Shown: piece after piece, positions 1-6,436 of the stretch
Layout: each line of letters starts with the position of its first letter
How positions within the stretch are numbered: the stretch's first letter is position 1
Origin: WJMT01 sp964611275
GTDB lineage: Bacteria; Acidobacteriota; Aminicenantia; Aminicenantales; Aminicenantaceae
Assembly (NCBI GenBank): GCA_964611275.1
Contig: CAZSZS010000167.1
Span: 1-8,206 of the forward strand
DNA: 8,206 nucleotides
Direction of reading: 5' to 3'
Translations under genes and position numbers: made by a program
The notes under the pieces: model-generated
Told to the model about the DNA's origin: nothing
The model's database searches: none
Seen by the model: only the letters and a program-made list of their open reading frames with translations

Positions 1-109
1 CTTCAGGACCAGCCAGCCTGCCTGAAAGTCTGCATGATATTACTTATCTAAAAAGAATAGCGTTAAAAATCTGAAGTAAGCATAGCCACACCTGAATTTT
101 TTTCCAATA
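1..109. other. Unassigned left edge; possible 3' tail of an upstream gene
   Basis: No start-to-stop gene is visible here. One plus-strand frame is open from base 3 to a TGA at 72-74 and reads as 23 ordinary-looking residues beginning SGPASLPESLHDITY, so it could be the C-terminus of a gene cut by the window edge. Another frame is open from base 1 to a TAA at 49-51. Neither tail is long enough to recognise a family. The part after base 75 is AT-rich and leads into the candidate promoter. Confidence 0.2.
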
Positions 110-138
110 TTGCTATTTGTTCGGGACTTGAGTAAAAT
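110..138 (+). promoter_or_regulatory. Candidate sigma-70-type promoter for the barrel protein gene
   Basis: TTGCTA at 110-115 (4 of 6 matches to TTGACA) and TAAAAT at 133-138 (5 of 6 matches to TATAAT) are separated by exactly 17 bases. Transcription would begin near 145, leaving a leader of about 35 bases before the ATG at 180. That leader would be only about 5 bases for the alternative ATG at 150, which supports the downstream start. Found by eye against the consensus only. Confidence 0.45.
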
Positions 139-179
139 AACGACAAGGAATGGATAAACCGATTGAAAAGGGAAGGCAT

Positions 180-743
180 ATGAAAAAGACAGTCTTATTT
201 TTTTGTATTGTTTTCATCACAGCTGTTTTTGTTCCGGATATACATGCTCAGGCGGGAATTTATATTGGCCCCCAGCTTGGAATTTCTGTGCCAAAGCCCA
301 CTCTTGAGGATGTTGAATTAACCACGGATACTACTTTTCTTTACGGACTCAGACTCGGAGTGAAAATAGCCATGGTCGGGATAGAAGTCAATTATTTTCA
401 AGCTGCCCATAATCTTGACCTTGAAGAGGTTGCTCCGTTTGGATGGAGTGAACGGGAAGTGGATTATAATTACCTAGGGCTCAATTTCAAGTGGTTTTTC
501 CCCATAATCTTTATTCATCCTTATCTTACAGTGGGTTATGGATACTACACAGCAGACATAACCGATATCGATAAAGACACGATAAGAAAATTGAATGTCG
601 GAGCGGGTGTGGAACTCCATATAGGGAAAAAGTTTTCCATTTTAGCGGAAGGGAAATACCAGAACCTTGATTTCAGTTTGGACGAGATGGATTTCAATTT
701 CAAGGATTTTGCATTCAGTGGGGGGTTCAACTTCTATTTTTAA
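180..743 (+). CDS. Small outer-membrane beta-barrel protein with signal peptide
   Basis: The product is 187 residues and is probably exported to the outer membrane. It begins MKKT, followed by a hydrophobic core (LFFCIVFITAVFV) and an Ala-Gln-Ala site at residues 23-25 for signal peptidase I. The mature part alternates polar and hydrophobic/aromatic residues in about eight segments, such as GIYIGPQLGISV near the N-terminus. It ends in FNFYF, and a terminal Phe is the typical barrel-assembly signal. This fits the 'outer membrane protein beta-barrel' (OmpA/OmpX-like) fold; no ligand or function can be assigned. I chose the ATG at 180 over the in-frame ATG at 150 because the upstream ten residues would precede a textbook signal peptide, and GGGAAGG (170-176) sits just before it. 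The Shine-Dalgarno spacing is short, about 3 bases. The gene stands alone, 54 bases ahead of the pseudouridine synthase gene. Confidence 0.8.
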   Translation: MKKTVLFFCIVFITAVFVPDIHAQAGIYIGPQLGISVPKPTLEDVELTTDTTFLYGLRLGVKIAMVGIEVNYFQAAHNLDLEEVAPFGWSEREVDYNYLGLNFKWFFPIIFIHPYLTVGYGYYTADITDIDKDTIRKLNVGAGVELHIGKKFSILAEGKYQNLDFSLDEMDFNFKDFAFSGGFNFYF

Positions 744-797
744 AAGAATCCTCTTTTTTCTTAAAGAAGGTCATCATTTTTTTATTGGGGAATAAAG

Positions 798-1499
798 GTG
801 CGTTTGAATAAATATCTAGCCAGAGCCGGTGTGACTTCTAGAAGAAAAGCAGACATATTGATCGAAGAGGGCAGAGTCCGGGTCAATGGAGAAACAGTGA
901 CCAGACTGGGAAGCCAAATTAATGTCGAAGCGGATAAAGTGGAAGTCAATGGCGTTGAGATCAAACCGGAAACAAAATATTATTTGATCCTCAACAAGCC
1001 CCCTGGTTATGTTGTGACCTTGGATGATCCGCTTGAAAGACCCACAGTTAAGGAACTTCTCCCTGATTTGGGTATCCGCTTGTTTCCTGTGGGAAGGCTT
1101 GATTTAAACAGCGAGGGACTTCTTCTTTTCACTAATGACGGGGAGCTCGCACATAAGCTTATGCACCCCCGATATGAAATTAATAAAGTCTATATGGTCA
1201 GAATAAAAGGCCGGATTGAGAGCAGGGACTTAAGTGTGCTTTCGGATGGGGTGTATCTGGATAACCGGAAAACATCTCCCGATAAGATCAGGCTCATCAA
1301 AAGAGACCCTGCTTCGAGTCTTCTGAAAATTGAGGTCCATGAAGGCCGTAAAAGGGAAATAAGAAGGATGTTTCAGGCTGTGGGCTATCATGTGGTGAAA
1401 TTGAAGAGGATCCAGTTTGCCGGATTGAAATTGGGGCGCCTGGAGAAAGGGAAATGGAGATATCTCAAGCCGGATGAAATCAGAAAGCTTTATTCATAA
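798..1499 (+). CDS. rluB: 23S rRNA pseudouridine synthase, RluB/RsuA family
   Basis: This 233-residue enzyme isomerises a specific uridine to pseudouridine in ribosomal RNA, probably in large-subunit helix 89 if it is RluB. An S4 RNA-binding domain covers residues 1-60 (MRLNKYLARAG, then SRRKAD and GRVRVNG). The catalytic domain has LNKPPGYV at 65-72 and the motif GRLDLNSEGLLLFTNDG at 99-115, in which Asp102 is the expected nucleophile. Near the C-terminus HEGRKREIRRMF and the VKLKRIQFAGLKLG segment are also typical of the family. It starts with GTG; upstream is GGGGAATAAAG (787-797), a modest ribosome site. The length is normal for short RluB-type enzymes, which often lack the long C-terminal tail of E. 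coli RluB. RsuA (16S) or RluE/RluF-type specificity cannot be excluded from sequence alone, but the RluB-like N-terminus and LNKP variant favour RluB. Confidence 0.92.
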   Translation: MRLNKYLARAGVTSRRKADILIEEGRVRVNGETVTRLGSQINVEADKVEVNGVEIKPETKYYLILNKPPGYVVTLDDPLERPTVKELLPDLGIRLFPVGRLDLNSEGLLLFTNDGELAHKLMHPRYEINKVYMVRIKGRIESRDLSVLSDGVYLDNRKTSPDKIRLIKRDPASSLLKIEVHEGRKREIRRMFQAVGYHVVKLKRIQFAGLKLGRLEKGKWRYLKPDEIRKLYS

Positions 1500-1561
1500 A
1501 ATCAACCTGCATCCATCAATCACCACTACATGATCAATTGGGTTTTTAAGTCATTTTGATA

Positions 1562-1588
1562 AACAGAGTTTATCTCTTTGTCTCTGTT
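1562..1588 (+). terminator. Weak stem-loop after rluB
   Basis: AACAGAG (1562-1568) pairs perfectly with CTCTGTT (1582-1588) around a 13-base loop, 62 bases after the rluB stop. A short mixed pyrimidine tract (CTGTCTTT) follows instead of a clean T-run. It may end rluB transcription, but the stem is short and the tail is poor, so this is a weak call. Confidence 0.25.
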
Positions 1589-1607
1589 CTGTCTTTAAAT
1601 TTAATGC

Positions 1608-1615
1608 AGGCTGAT
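1608..1615. repeat. Left copy of 8-bp direct repeat AGGCTGAT
   Basis: AGGCTGAT occurs here and again at 1818-1825, exactly bracketing the island at 1616-1817. Similarity extends loosely past the 8 bases (TTTAC after this copy, GTTTA after the other). It could be a target-site duplication left by insertion of the element, but an 8-base match could also be chance. Confidence 0.35.
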
Positions 1616-1817
1616 TTTACCCTTCGGGCGAGCCGATCTCACAGCATCTGCATGGTTGCAGGGCATTCGCGGTGAAGGACCACAGCGTAATGTCATCACG
1701 AGGAGCAAAGCGATGTGGTGATCTCATAATGCTTCGTATCACAATGAGATTGCCGCACTCACTAACGGTCGTTCGCAATGACGCAGCGACCTCGACTCGT
1801 GAATAAATGCCATTACA
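1616..1817. repeat. Probable non-autonomous palindromic repeat element
   Basis: This 202-base stretch between convergent genes is visibly richer in G and C than the AT-rich bases on either side, and it has no credible gene. Its core, 1692-1782, is an imperfect palindrome. GTCATCACG (1692-1700) matches the reverse complement of CGCAATGAC (1774-1782) at 7 of 9 bases. An inner stem pairs 1715-1727 with 1744-1756 (10 of 13, with ATCTCAT/ATGAGAT perfect) around a 16-base loop. Phrases such as CGAGGAGCAAAGCGA and ATGAGATTGCCGC resemble, from memory, dispersed 'GTCATTGCGAGGAGC...GCAATCTC' repeats seen in many environmental bacterial genomes. A second small hairpin is CTGCA-TGGT-TGCAG in the left part. 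The element ends 10 bases from the Lon-gene stop, so its hairpin may also help end transcription from either side. The identification as a dispersed repeat is inference, because only one copy is in view. Confidence 0.6.
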
Positions 1818-1825
1818 AGGCTGAT
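1818..1825. repeat. Right copy of 8-bp direct repeat AGGCTGAT
   Basis: This is the partner of the copy at 1608-1615. It lies 2 bases from the stop codon of the minus-strand protease gene (1828-1830), so the presumed insertion would have landed immediately behind that gene without disrupting it. Confidence 0.35.
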
Positions 1826-1827
1826 GT

Positions 1828-4257
1828 TTATTTTTTACTTTTTTTCTCCGGGGCGGAAAATTTTTTCCAGCTTTCAGCCAGCCGTTCCAGCTCTTGATCC
1901 ACAAGATAGTTGATTGTATCTTTTTCAAAACTTCCGTCTTTTTTCTGTTTTCCGGCTTTTATACCGGTCAGAATTTCTATGCCGTCGTCAATGGTCCTAA
2001 CCGGGTAGATATGGAATTTTCCTTGTCCCACAGCTTCCGCCACATCTCTTCTCAGAAGAAGGTTTTTTATGTTTTCGTACGGAATGATCACTCCCTGTTT
2101 GCCGGTGAGTCTTTTCGATCTGCACACTTCAAAGAAACCTTCTATCTTCTCATTGACAGCGCCGATAGGCTGGATCTCGCCTTTTTGGTTCAAAGATCCG
2201 GTCACGGCGATATCCTGTCTGAGAGGGAGATTCGAGAGACTTGAGAGGATAGCATAGACTTCGGTTGAAGAGGCACTGTCTCCGTCTACTCCGGAGTAAG
2301 ACTGTTCGAACGCAAGGCTTGCAGAAAGGGCAAAAGGCTTGTTTTTAGCGTACTTGTTTCTAAGGTAACCTCCGAGAATCAAGACGCCTTTATTGTGAGT
2401 TCGTCCACTAAGGTCGGATTCCCGCTCGATATTGATCACACCGGCTCTGCCTACAGAGGTGGTGGCCGTAATACGCGTGGGTTTTCCGAAATAAAACTGC
2501 CCCAGGCTGTACACAGAGAGGCCGTTGACCTGTCCCACTACAGATCCGGTCGTATCAATCATAAGTGTTCCTTCTTCAATCATTTCCTGGATTTTATCTT
2601 CTATGAGGCTGACTCGTTCAATACGTTCCTTTACGGCCTGTTCAATATGTTTTCGGCTGATGATTTTTGACCTGTTTTTTTTGGCCCAGTAGTTGGCCTC
2701 CCTTATGATATCAGCCACATGATGGAAGCGCGTGGACACTTTTTCTTTCCTTCCTGCCATTCTGACACATTCTTCGATAAGAGCTGCCATTCCATATTTG
2801 TCTATAGGTTTTAGTTCGTCTTCGTCAATTATTTTTTTTGAAAAATCAGCATATTCTTTTATAGTGGAGCTGGTCAGTTTGGTTTCCGAATCAAATTCTG
2901 CTTTGATCTTGAATATTTTCTTAAAGTCCACATCTTGATAATAAAGGAGGTCATAGATATAAGATTCTCCGATAAAGATGACTTTAACGTTGATCTCTAT
3001 GGGCTCTGGCTTGGGCCCTTTTGTGGAGAAAAGAAAAAGGGAGGAATAGTTTTGTATTTCCAGAGTCTGGTACTTTAAGGTTCTTTTCAATGATGACCAG
3101 ACTCCCGGCTCCAGCAGGGCATCCAGGGCATTGATAACTATGTATCCCTCGTTTGCTTTCAAAAGGGAGCCGGCTTTTATTTTCGTGAAGTCGGTTTCCA
3201 GTAAACCGAGGCGGTTCATGCTGGATTCAATGGATCCGAAAAGGTTCACATAATTTGGGTTTTTTTCCATAATGATGGGAGCCCCTTTTAATTCGGAATT
3301 ATCGACCATGAGATTGATTCTGTATTTGGCAAACGGGTCAATGGTCAGTCTTTCTCTCTGCTGCATTTTTTGGCTTTTAAAGAGATGGATGTTTTTGATG
3401 AGGTCAGCCTCCACATTGTCGAGGTACTTGTCTGTTTTCTCTGAATGGAAGTTGTTTCTGACTTTTGAGACCATTTCTTTGATGACAGGAATGATCGATT
3501 TTTCATCCCATTTTTTTAACATCTCGTGGGTTTGTTCTTCGATATCTTTTAATTCGCTGAACACTTCCTCCAGCCTATCAGTAAGGGCTTCGTATTTATT
3601 CTTGAGCTCGTTGAATTCCTGTTTTGGAAATTTGTTTTCTTTGACTAATTGAGCCAATTGATCGAACGGAGTGGGCTTTTTGTCGATCACAGGAATAAGG
3701 TCAGGTTTGACAAAAGTGCCTATTTGAACCTGGATAACGGTAAATCCTTGCTTGGAGACATCGTCCTCGAACTGCTGCAGAACTTTTTTTTGCTTCTTTT
3801 GCTGGCCATCCACAATGCTGTTTCTTTTATCTGTATAGTATTTGCTTTTAAGGAGTTCGGGAATATCTCTCTTCAACATATTTATGAGATTCTCCATATT
3901 GTCTCTGAGAAGCTTGCCTTTCCCGGAAGGGAGCATTATAAGAGTGGGCTCGTCCGGAGATTTAAAGTTATAGACATACAGGATGTCTTCAGGGCTTTCT
4001 TTTGTTTTTTTTATTTTATCCAGGAATTTTTTTATGGTTGTGGTTCTTCCGGTCCCGACCATCCCGGTTATAAAAATGTTGTATCCGCGGCTTTTTATGT
4101 CAAGACCTGTTTGAATGGCTTTCAAGGCTCTTGATTGGCCGATGATTTCCTTGCATTTTTTACATGAATCTGTGGTCTCAAAAGGGATCGAATCAGGAGA
4201 GATTTCTTTGAAAAGACTTTCTTTGGATAATTCTTTAAAATGAGATGCGGGTTTCAT
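1828..4257 (-). CDS. Lon-family ATP-dependent protease (AAA_32 / LonB-like, S16)
   Basis: This cytosolic AAA+ serine protease of 809 residues belongs to the Lon-like group with an N-terminal AAA_32-type ATPase region and a C-terminal S16 protease domain. The nucleotide loop GMVGTGRTT is at residues 65-73, with Arg in place of the usual Walker A Lys. A charged, probably coiled-coil insertion follows (roughly residues 135-310). Then come the family segments GYIVINALDALLEPGVW and VKVIFIGE, and a helical lid. The protease domain has the catalytic Ser661 in DGDSAS and Lys704 in NEKIEG. Their spacing of 43 residues equals that of Ser679/Lys722 in E. coli Lon. The ATG at 4257 was chosen because AAAGGAAC lies 7 bases before it. 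In-frame ATGs at 4284, 4314 and 4323 lack such a site, and the latter two would precede the candidate promoter's start point. CKKC at residues 32-35 is unusual. The gene stands alone on its strand, convergent with rluB and divergent from the operon. The name lonB is sometimes used for this group, but substrate and role are unknown. Confidence 0.93.
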   Translation of the reverse strand: MKPASHFKELSKESLFKEISPDSIPFETTDSCKKCKEIIGQSRALKAIQTGLDIKSRGYNIFITGMVGTGRTTTIKKFLDKIKKTKESPEDILYVYNFKSPDEPTLIMLPSGKGKLLRDNMENLINMLKRDIPELLKSKYYTDKRNSIVDGQQKKQKKVLQQFEDDVSKQGFTVIQVQIGTFVKPDLIPVIDKKPTPFDQLAQLVKENKFPKQEFNELKNKYEALTDRLEEVFSELKDIEEQTHEMLKKWDEKSIIPVIKEMVSKVRNNFHSEKTDKYLDNVEADLIKNIHLFKSQKMQQRERLTIDPFAKYRINLMVDNSELKGAPIIMEKNPNYVNLFGSIESSMNRLGLLETDFTKIKAGSLLKANEGYIVINALDALLEPGVWSSLKRTLKYQTLEIQNYSSLFLFSTKGPKPEPIEINVKVIFIGESYIYDLLYYQDVDFKKIFKIKAEFDSETKLTSSTIKEYADFSKKIIDEDELKPIDKYGMAALIEECVRMAGRKEKVSTRFHHVADIIREANYWAKKNRSKIISRKHIEQAVKERIERVSLIEDKIQEMIEEGTLMIDTTGSVVGQVNGLSVYSLGQFYFGKPTRITATTSVGRAGVINIERESDLSGRTHNKGVLILGGYLRNKYAKNKPFALSASLAFEQSYSGVDGDSASSTEVYAILSSLSNLPLRQDIAVTGSLNQKGEIQPIGAVNEKIEGFFEVCRSKRLTGKQGVIIPYENIKNLLLRRDVAEAVGQGKFHIYPVRTIDDGIEILTGIKAGKQKKDGSFEKDTINYLVDQELERLAESWKKFSAPEKKSKK

Positions 4258-4304
4258 TTTTTGTTCCTTTCGTAAATGGCTCATTTTTGATGCTTTGTGT
4301 AATC

Positions 4305-4333
4305 TTTTTAACATAAAAAACACTGTATCTCAA
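4305..4333 (-). promoter_or_regulatory. Candidate promoter for the Lon-like protease gene
   Basis: Read on the minus strand, TTGAGA (4333-4328, 5 of 6 matches to TTGACA) is followed after 17 bases by TAAAAA (4310-4305, 4 of 6 matches to TATAAT). Transcription would start near 4298, giving a leader of about 40 bases to the ATG at 4257. Assigned by eye, and the -10 element is only fair. Confidence 0.35.
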
Positions 4334-4354
4334 CTATTTTACCGGAAAGAAAAA

Positions 4355-4376
4355 ATTACTGGGGCTGTTCAGTAAT
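4355..4376. promoter_or_regulatory. Perfect inverted repeat in divergent promoter region; possible operator
   Basis: ATTACTG (4355-4361) and CAGTAAT (4370-4376) are perfect 7-base inverted copies separated by 8 bases (GGGCTGTT). The site lies about 22 bases upstream of the candidate -35 of the protease gene and about 80 bases upstream of the acyltransferase start. That is a natural position for a dimeric regulator controlling one or both genes. No regulator gene is present in the window, and a short hairpin without a binding protein remains possible. Confidence 0.4.
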
Positions 4377-4420
4377 CAGGCAGATAAGCATGAGAAAATC
4401 TTCGTGCAAAAGAATTCTTT

Positions 4421-4441
4421 ATTTGATAAGATAAGTCAAAT
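4421..4441 (+). promoter_or_regulatory. Inverted repeat directly upstream of the acyltransferase ribosome site
   Basis: ATTTGA (4421-4426) and TCAAAT (4436-4441) are perfect 6-base inverted copies around TAAGATAAG. The right arm touches the strong Shine-Dalgarno GAGGAGG (4442-4448), which lies 8 bases before the ATG at 4457. It could be an operator overlapping the promoter or a weak mRNA hairpin beside the ribosome site. The stem is AT-rich and short, so any effect is uncertain. Confidence 0.3.
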
Positions 4442-4456
4442 GAGGAGGAATCATAT

Positions 4457-5578
4457 ATGAGTGATATCCTGATCAAAAAGGTTGAGTCCAGAAAGGAAAG
4501 AAACGCGTTTATTCGTTTCCCTTGGAAAATATATAAAGATGATCCTAATTGGGTGCCCCCTCTGATTTCTGATATTAAGGAGAGGCTCAACAAGGAAAAG
4601 CATCCTTTTTTCGAGCATGCAGACTTAGATTTGTTTCTCGCTTATGAGGGAGATGAAATCAAAGGCAGAGTCGCCGCCATTTTAGATGAAAACCATAATT
4701 CCCGCTATAATGAAAAAGTCGTGTTTTTTGGTTTCTATGAAAGCTGCAACGACGGAGATGTGGCAAAGGCTTTGCTGGACAAGGTATCTGAATGGGGGAA
4801 GGAAAGGGGCATGACTCTATTAAGAGGCCCGGTGAACCCATCTTTGAATGATGAATGTGCTTTTTTACTGGAAGGATTTGATTCTCCACCCGCGATCATG
4901 ATGCCTTATAATCCCCCTTATTATCTTGACCTTATGGAAGCATACGGGATGCAAAAGATCAGGGACCTGTATGCTTTTCTCATGGAAAAAAATGAAATAG
5001 CGGAAAAGAAATTAGAGACCATAGTAAAAAAAATCGAGAGCCAAACGGATATCAAGTTAAGAAGCGTTGATCTAAAAAGATTGGATGAAGAAGCTGAAAA
5101 AATCAAGTACATTTACAATCACGGATGGGAGGACAACTGGGGATTTGTGCCATGGACGGATAAGGAGATGGAGGATATGGTACAAAAACTGAAGCAGGTC
5201 GCAGATCCTGATATCATCGCACTTGCAGAGGAGAAAGGAAAGCCGGTCGGATTCGGATTTGCCCTTCCCAATTACAACGAGGTGTTTAAAAAGATGAACG
5301 GGAGGTTGTTTCCCTTTGGATTTATTAAGTTTATCGTGAACAGGAAAAAGATAAAGGGAATCCGGGTATTGGTTTTTGGAATCCTCAGGGAATACAGGAT
5401 GACGGGGCTGAGCTATCTTCTTTATTCAAGGATCTATCAAAATGCTCTTAAAAAAGGCTATAAGTGGGCTGAGACCTCATGGCAGCTTGAAGACAATGAC
5501 GCTGTCAATAATTTTGTTATATCCATTGGGGGAAGGATTTATAAGAAGTATAGGATCTATCAAAAAAATATAGGATAA
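4457..5578 (+). CDS. GNAT-like acyltransferase, YghO-type
   Basis: The protein is 373 residues, cytosolic, without signal peptide or membrane segment. It resembles the long two-part GNAT-fold proteins typified by E. coli YghO, whose substrate is not established. The N-terminal part has FPWKIYKDDPNWVPPL (21-36), HPFFEHADLDLFLA (49-62), then GRVAAILDENHN (70-81) and a FFGFYE segment (90-95). LLRGPVNPSLNDE (121-133) and MPYNPPYY (149-156) are also marked conserved-looking blocks. The C-terminal part carries a GNAT-like stretch: VLVFGILREYRMTGLSYLLY (304-323), then AETSWQLEDNDAVNNF (338-353) and IGGRIYKKYRIYQK at the end, like motifs A and B. The loop lacks the classical Q/RxxGxG/A acetyl-CoA signature, so activity is inferred only. 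GAGGAGG, 8 bases before the ATG, supports the start. It appears to be the first gene of the rightward operon. Confidence 0.75.
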   Translation: MSDILIKKVESRKERNAFIRFPWKIYKDDPNWVPPLISDIKERLNKEKHPFFEHADLDLFLAYEGDEIKGRVAAILDENHNSRYNEKVVFFGFYESCNDGDVAKALLDKVSEWGKERGMTLLRGPVNPSLNDECAFLLEGFDSPPAIMMPYNPPYYLDLMEAYGMQKIRDLYAFLMEKNEIAEKKLETIVKKIESQTDIKLRSVDLKRLDEEAEKIKYIYNHGWEDNWGFVPWTDKEMEDMVQKLKQVADPDIIALAEEKGKPVGFGFALPNYNEVFKKMNGRLFPFGFIKFIVNRKKIKGIRVLVFGILREYRMTGLSYLLYSRIYQNALKKGYKWAETSWQLEDNDAVNNFVISIGGRIYKKYRIYQKNIG

Positions 5579-5638
5579 TGGCAGAGGAATAAAGGTGAAA
5601 GATAAAAGGCAAACAAAAGGATAAAAGGGAGGAACAAA

Positions 5639-6424
5639 GTGGAAGAATTCAAGAATCTGGAAATCAGGAAAGAGGAAAATATTGGCTGGATAATCATCAA
5701 TAGGCCTGATAAATTGAATGCTTTGAATCAGGAAACCGTGAAGGAACTGTACAAGGCTTTTACATCTTTTCAGGATGACAGCAGCGTCAAAGCTGTTCTC
5801 TTAAAGGGATCCGGGGAAAAAGCATTTGTTGCCGGAGCGGATATAAAAGAGCTTTCCGGCCTTGACCTCTCTGCAGGTAAGAACTATGTGCTTGAGGGTC
5901 AAAGATTGATGAGCCTGATTGAAAATTTTAAAAAGCCTGTGATTGCGGCTGTAAATGGATATGCCCTTGGAGGAGGCACGGAACTGGCTTTGGCCTGTCA
6001 TATGAGGATAGCTTCAGATAATGCAAAGATGGGACAGCCTGAAGTGAAACTGGGTCTTATCCCGGGATTCGGGGGCACTCAAAGACTTCCAAGGTTGGTC
6101 GGAAAAGGAGCAGCCATGGAAATGATTCTTTCCGGAAAAACAATTGATGCGCAGGAAGCTCTTCGAATAGGGCTGGTGAACAAAGTTGTTTCCCAGGAGG
6201 AATTGATTCCTGTCTGCGAAGCATTAGCGAAGGAGATCATTGCAGGCGGTCCTAAGGCAGTGGAATACTGCATCAAATCGATAAACCAAGGCCTGGATAA
6301 TCCCCTGGATAAGGGACTTCTTCTGGAGGCAGAACTTTTCGGGGAGACGTGTTCTACTCAAGACAGCAAGGAAGGAACAAAAGCTTTTCTGGAAAAGAGA
6401 AAGCCTGAGTTTCAAGGGAAGTAA
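5639..6424 (+). CDS. Enoyl-CoA hydratase / crotonase family protein
   Basis: This 261-residue crotonase-fold enzyme most likely adds water to trans-2-enoyl-CoA (or removes it from 3-hydroxyacyl-CoA) in fatty-acid or butyrate-type acyl-CoA metabolism in the cytosol. The CoA/oxyanion segment AFVAGADIKEL is at residues 62-72, and GYALGGGTELALACHMRIA is at 107-125. GQPEVKLGLIPGFGGTQRLP follows at 132-151. Glu115 and Glu135 match the two catalytic glutamates of rat mitochondrial hydratase (Glu144 and Glu164), which argues for true hydratase chemistry over the isomerase or decarboxylase branches. The length is typical. The start is GTG, supported by AGGGAGGA (5626-5633) 5 bases ahead; there is no better ATG. 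It follows the acyltransferase gene by 60 bases and precedes ribH by 12. Chain-length preference, and crotonase versus general beta-oxidation use, cannot be told from sequence alone. Confidence 0.92.
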   Translation: MEEFKNLEIRKEENIGWIIINRPDKLNALNQETVKELYKAFTSFQDDSSVKAVLLKGSGEKAFVAGADIKELSGLDLSAGKNYVLEGQRLMSLIENFKKPVIAAVNGYALGGGTELALACHMRIASDNAKMGQPEVKLGLIPGFGGTQRLPRLVGKGAAMEMILSGKTIDAQEALRIGLVNKVVSQEELIPVCEALAKEIIAGGPKAVEYCIKSINQGLDNPLDKGLLLEAELFGETCSTQDSKEGTKAFLEKRKPEFQGK

Positions 6425-6436
6425 AGGGAGAATAAA

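Noticed and set aside
150..179. A ten-residue N-terminal extension of the barrel protein from the ATG at 150
   Set aside because: It would place charged residues ahead of a complete signal peptide, and the candidate promoter leaves almost no leader before this ATG.
742..757. A stem-loop AAAAGA-ATCC-TCTTTT right after the barrel protein stop, as a terminator
   Set aside because: The stem is six pairs with a single G-C, too weak to call; the following T-run is partly within the stem.
1617..1928. A 103-codon minus-strand open frame through the repeat element
   Set aside because: It overlaps the 3' end of the protease gene in another frame, its composition is that of a translated repeat, and it has no recognisable domain or ribosome site.
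3272..4134. Long plus-strand open frames within the protease gene
   Set aside because: They are antisense to a well-supported coding region, lack ribosome sites, and have no family resemblance.
4258..4323. An N-terminal extension of the Lon-like protease from upstream in-frame ATGs at 4323, 4314 or 4284
   Set aside because: The extension is a basic, low-information stretch, none of these ATGs has a ribosome site, and the ATG at 4257 has a well-spaced AAAGGAAC.
5586..5597. The 12-base string GGAATAAAGGTG, also found at 789-800 at the rluB start
   Set aside because: Both are purine-rich ribosome-site contexts in which such matches arise easily; the second copy does not precede the real start of the hydratase gene.
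5595..5624. A nine-codon GTG-started reading frame (MKDKRQTKG) between the acyltransferase and the hydratase, resembling a leader peptide
   Set aside because: It lies in purine-rich spacer, codes only for polar residues, and shows no attenuator-like hairpin after it.
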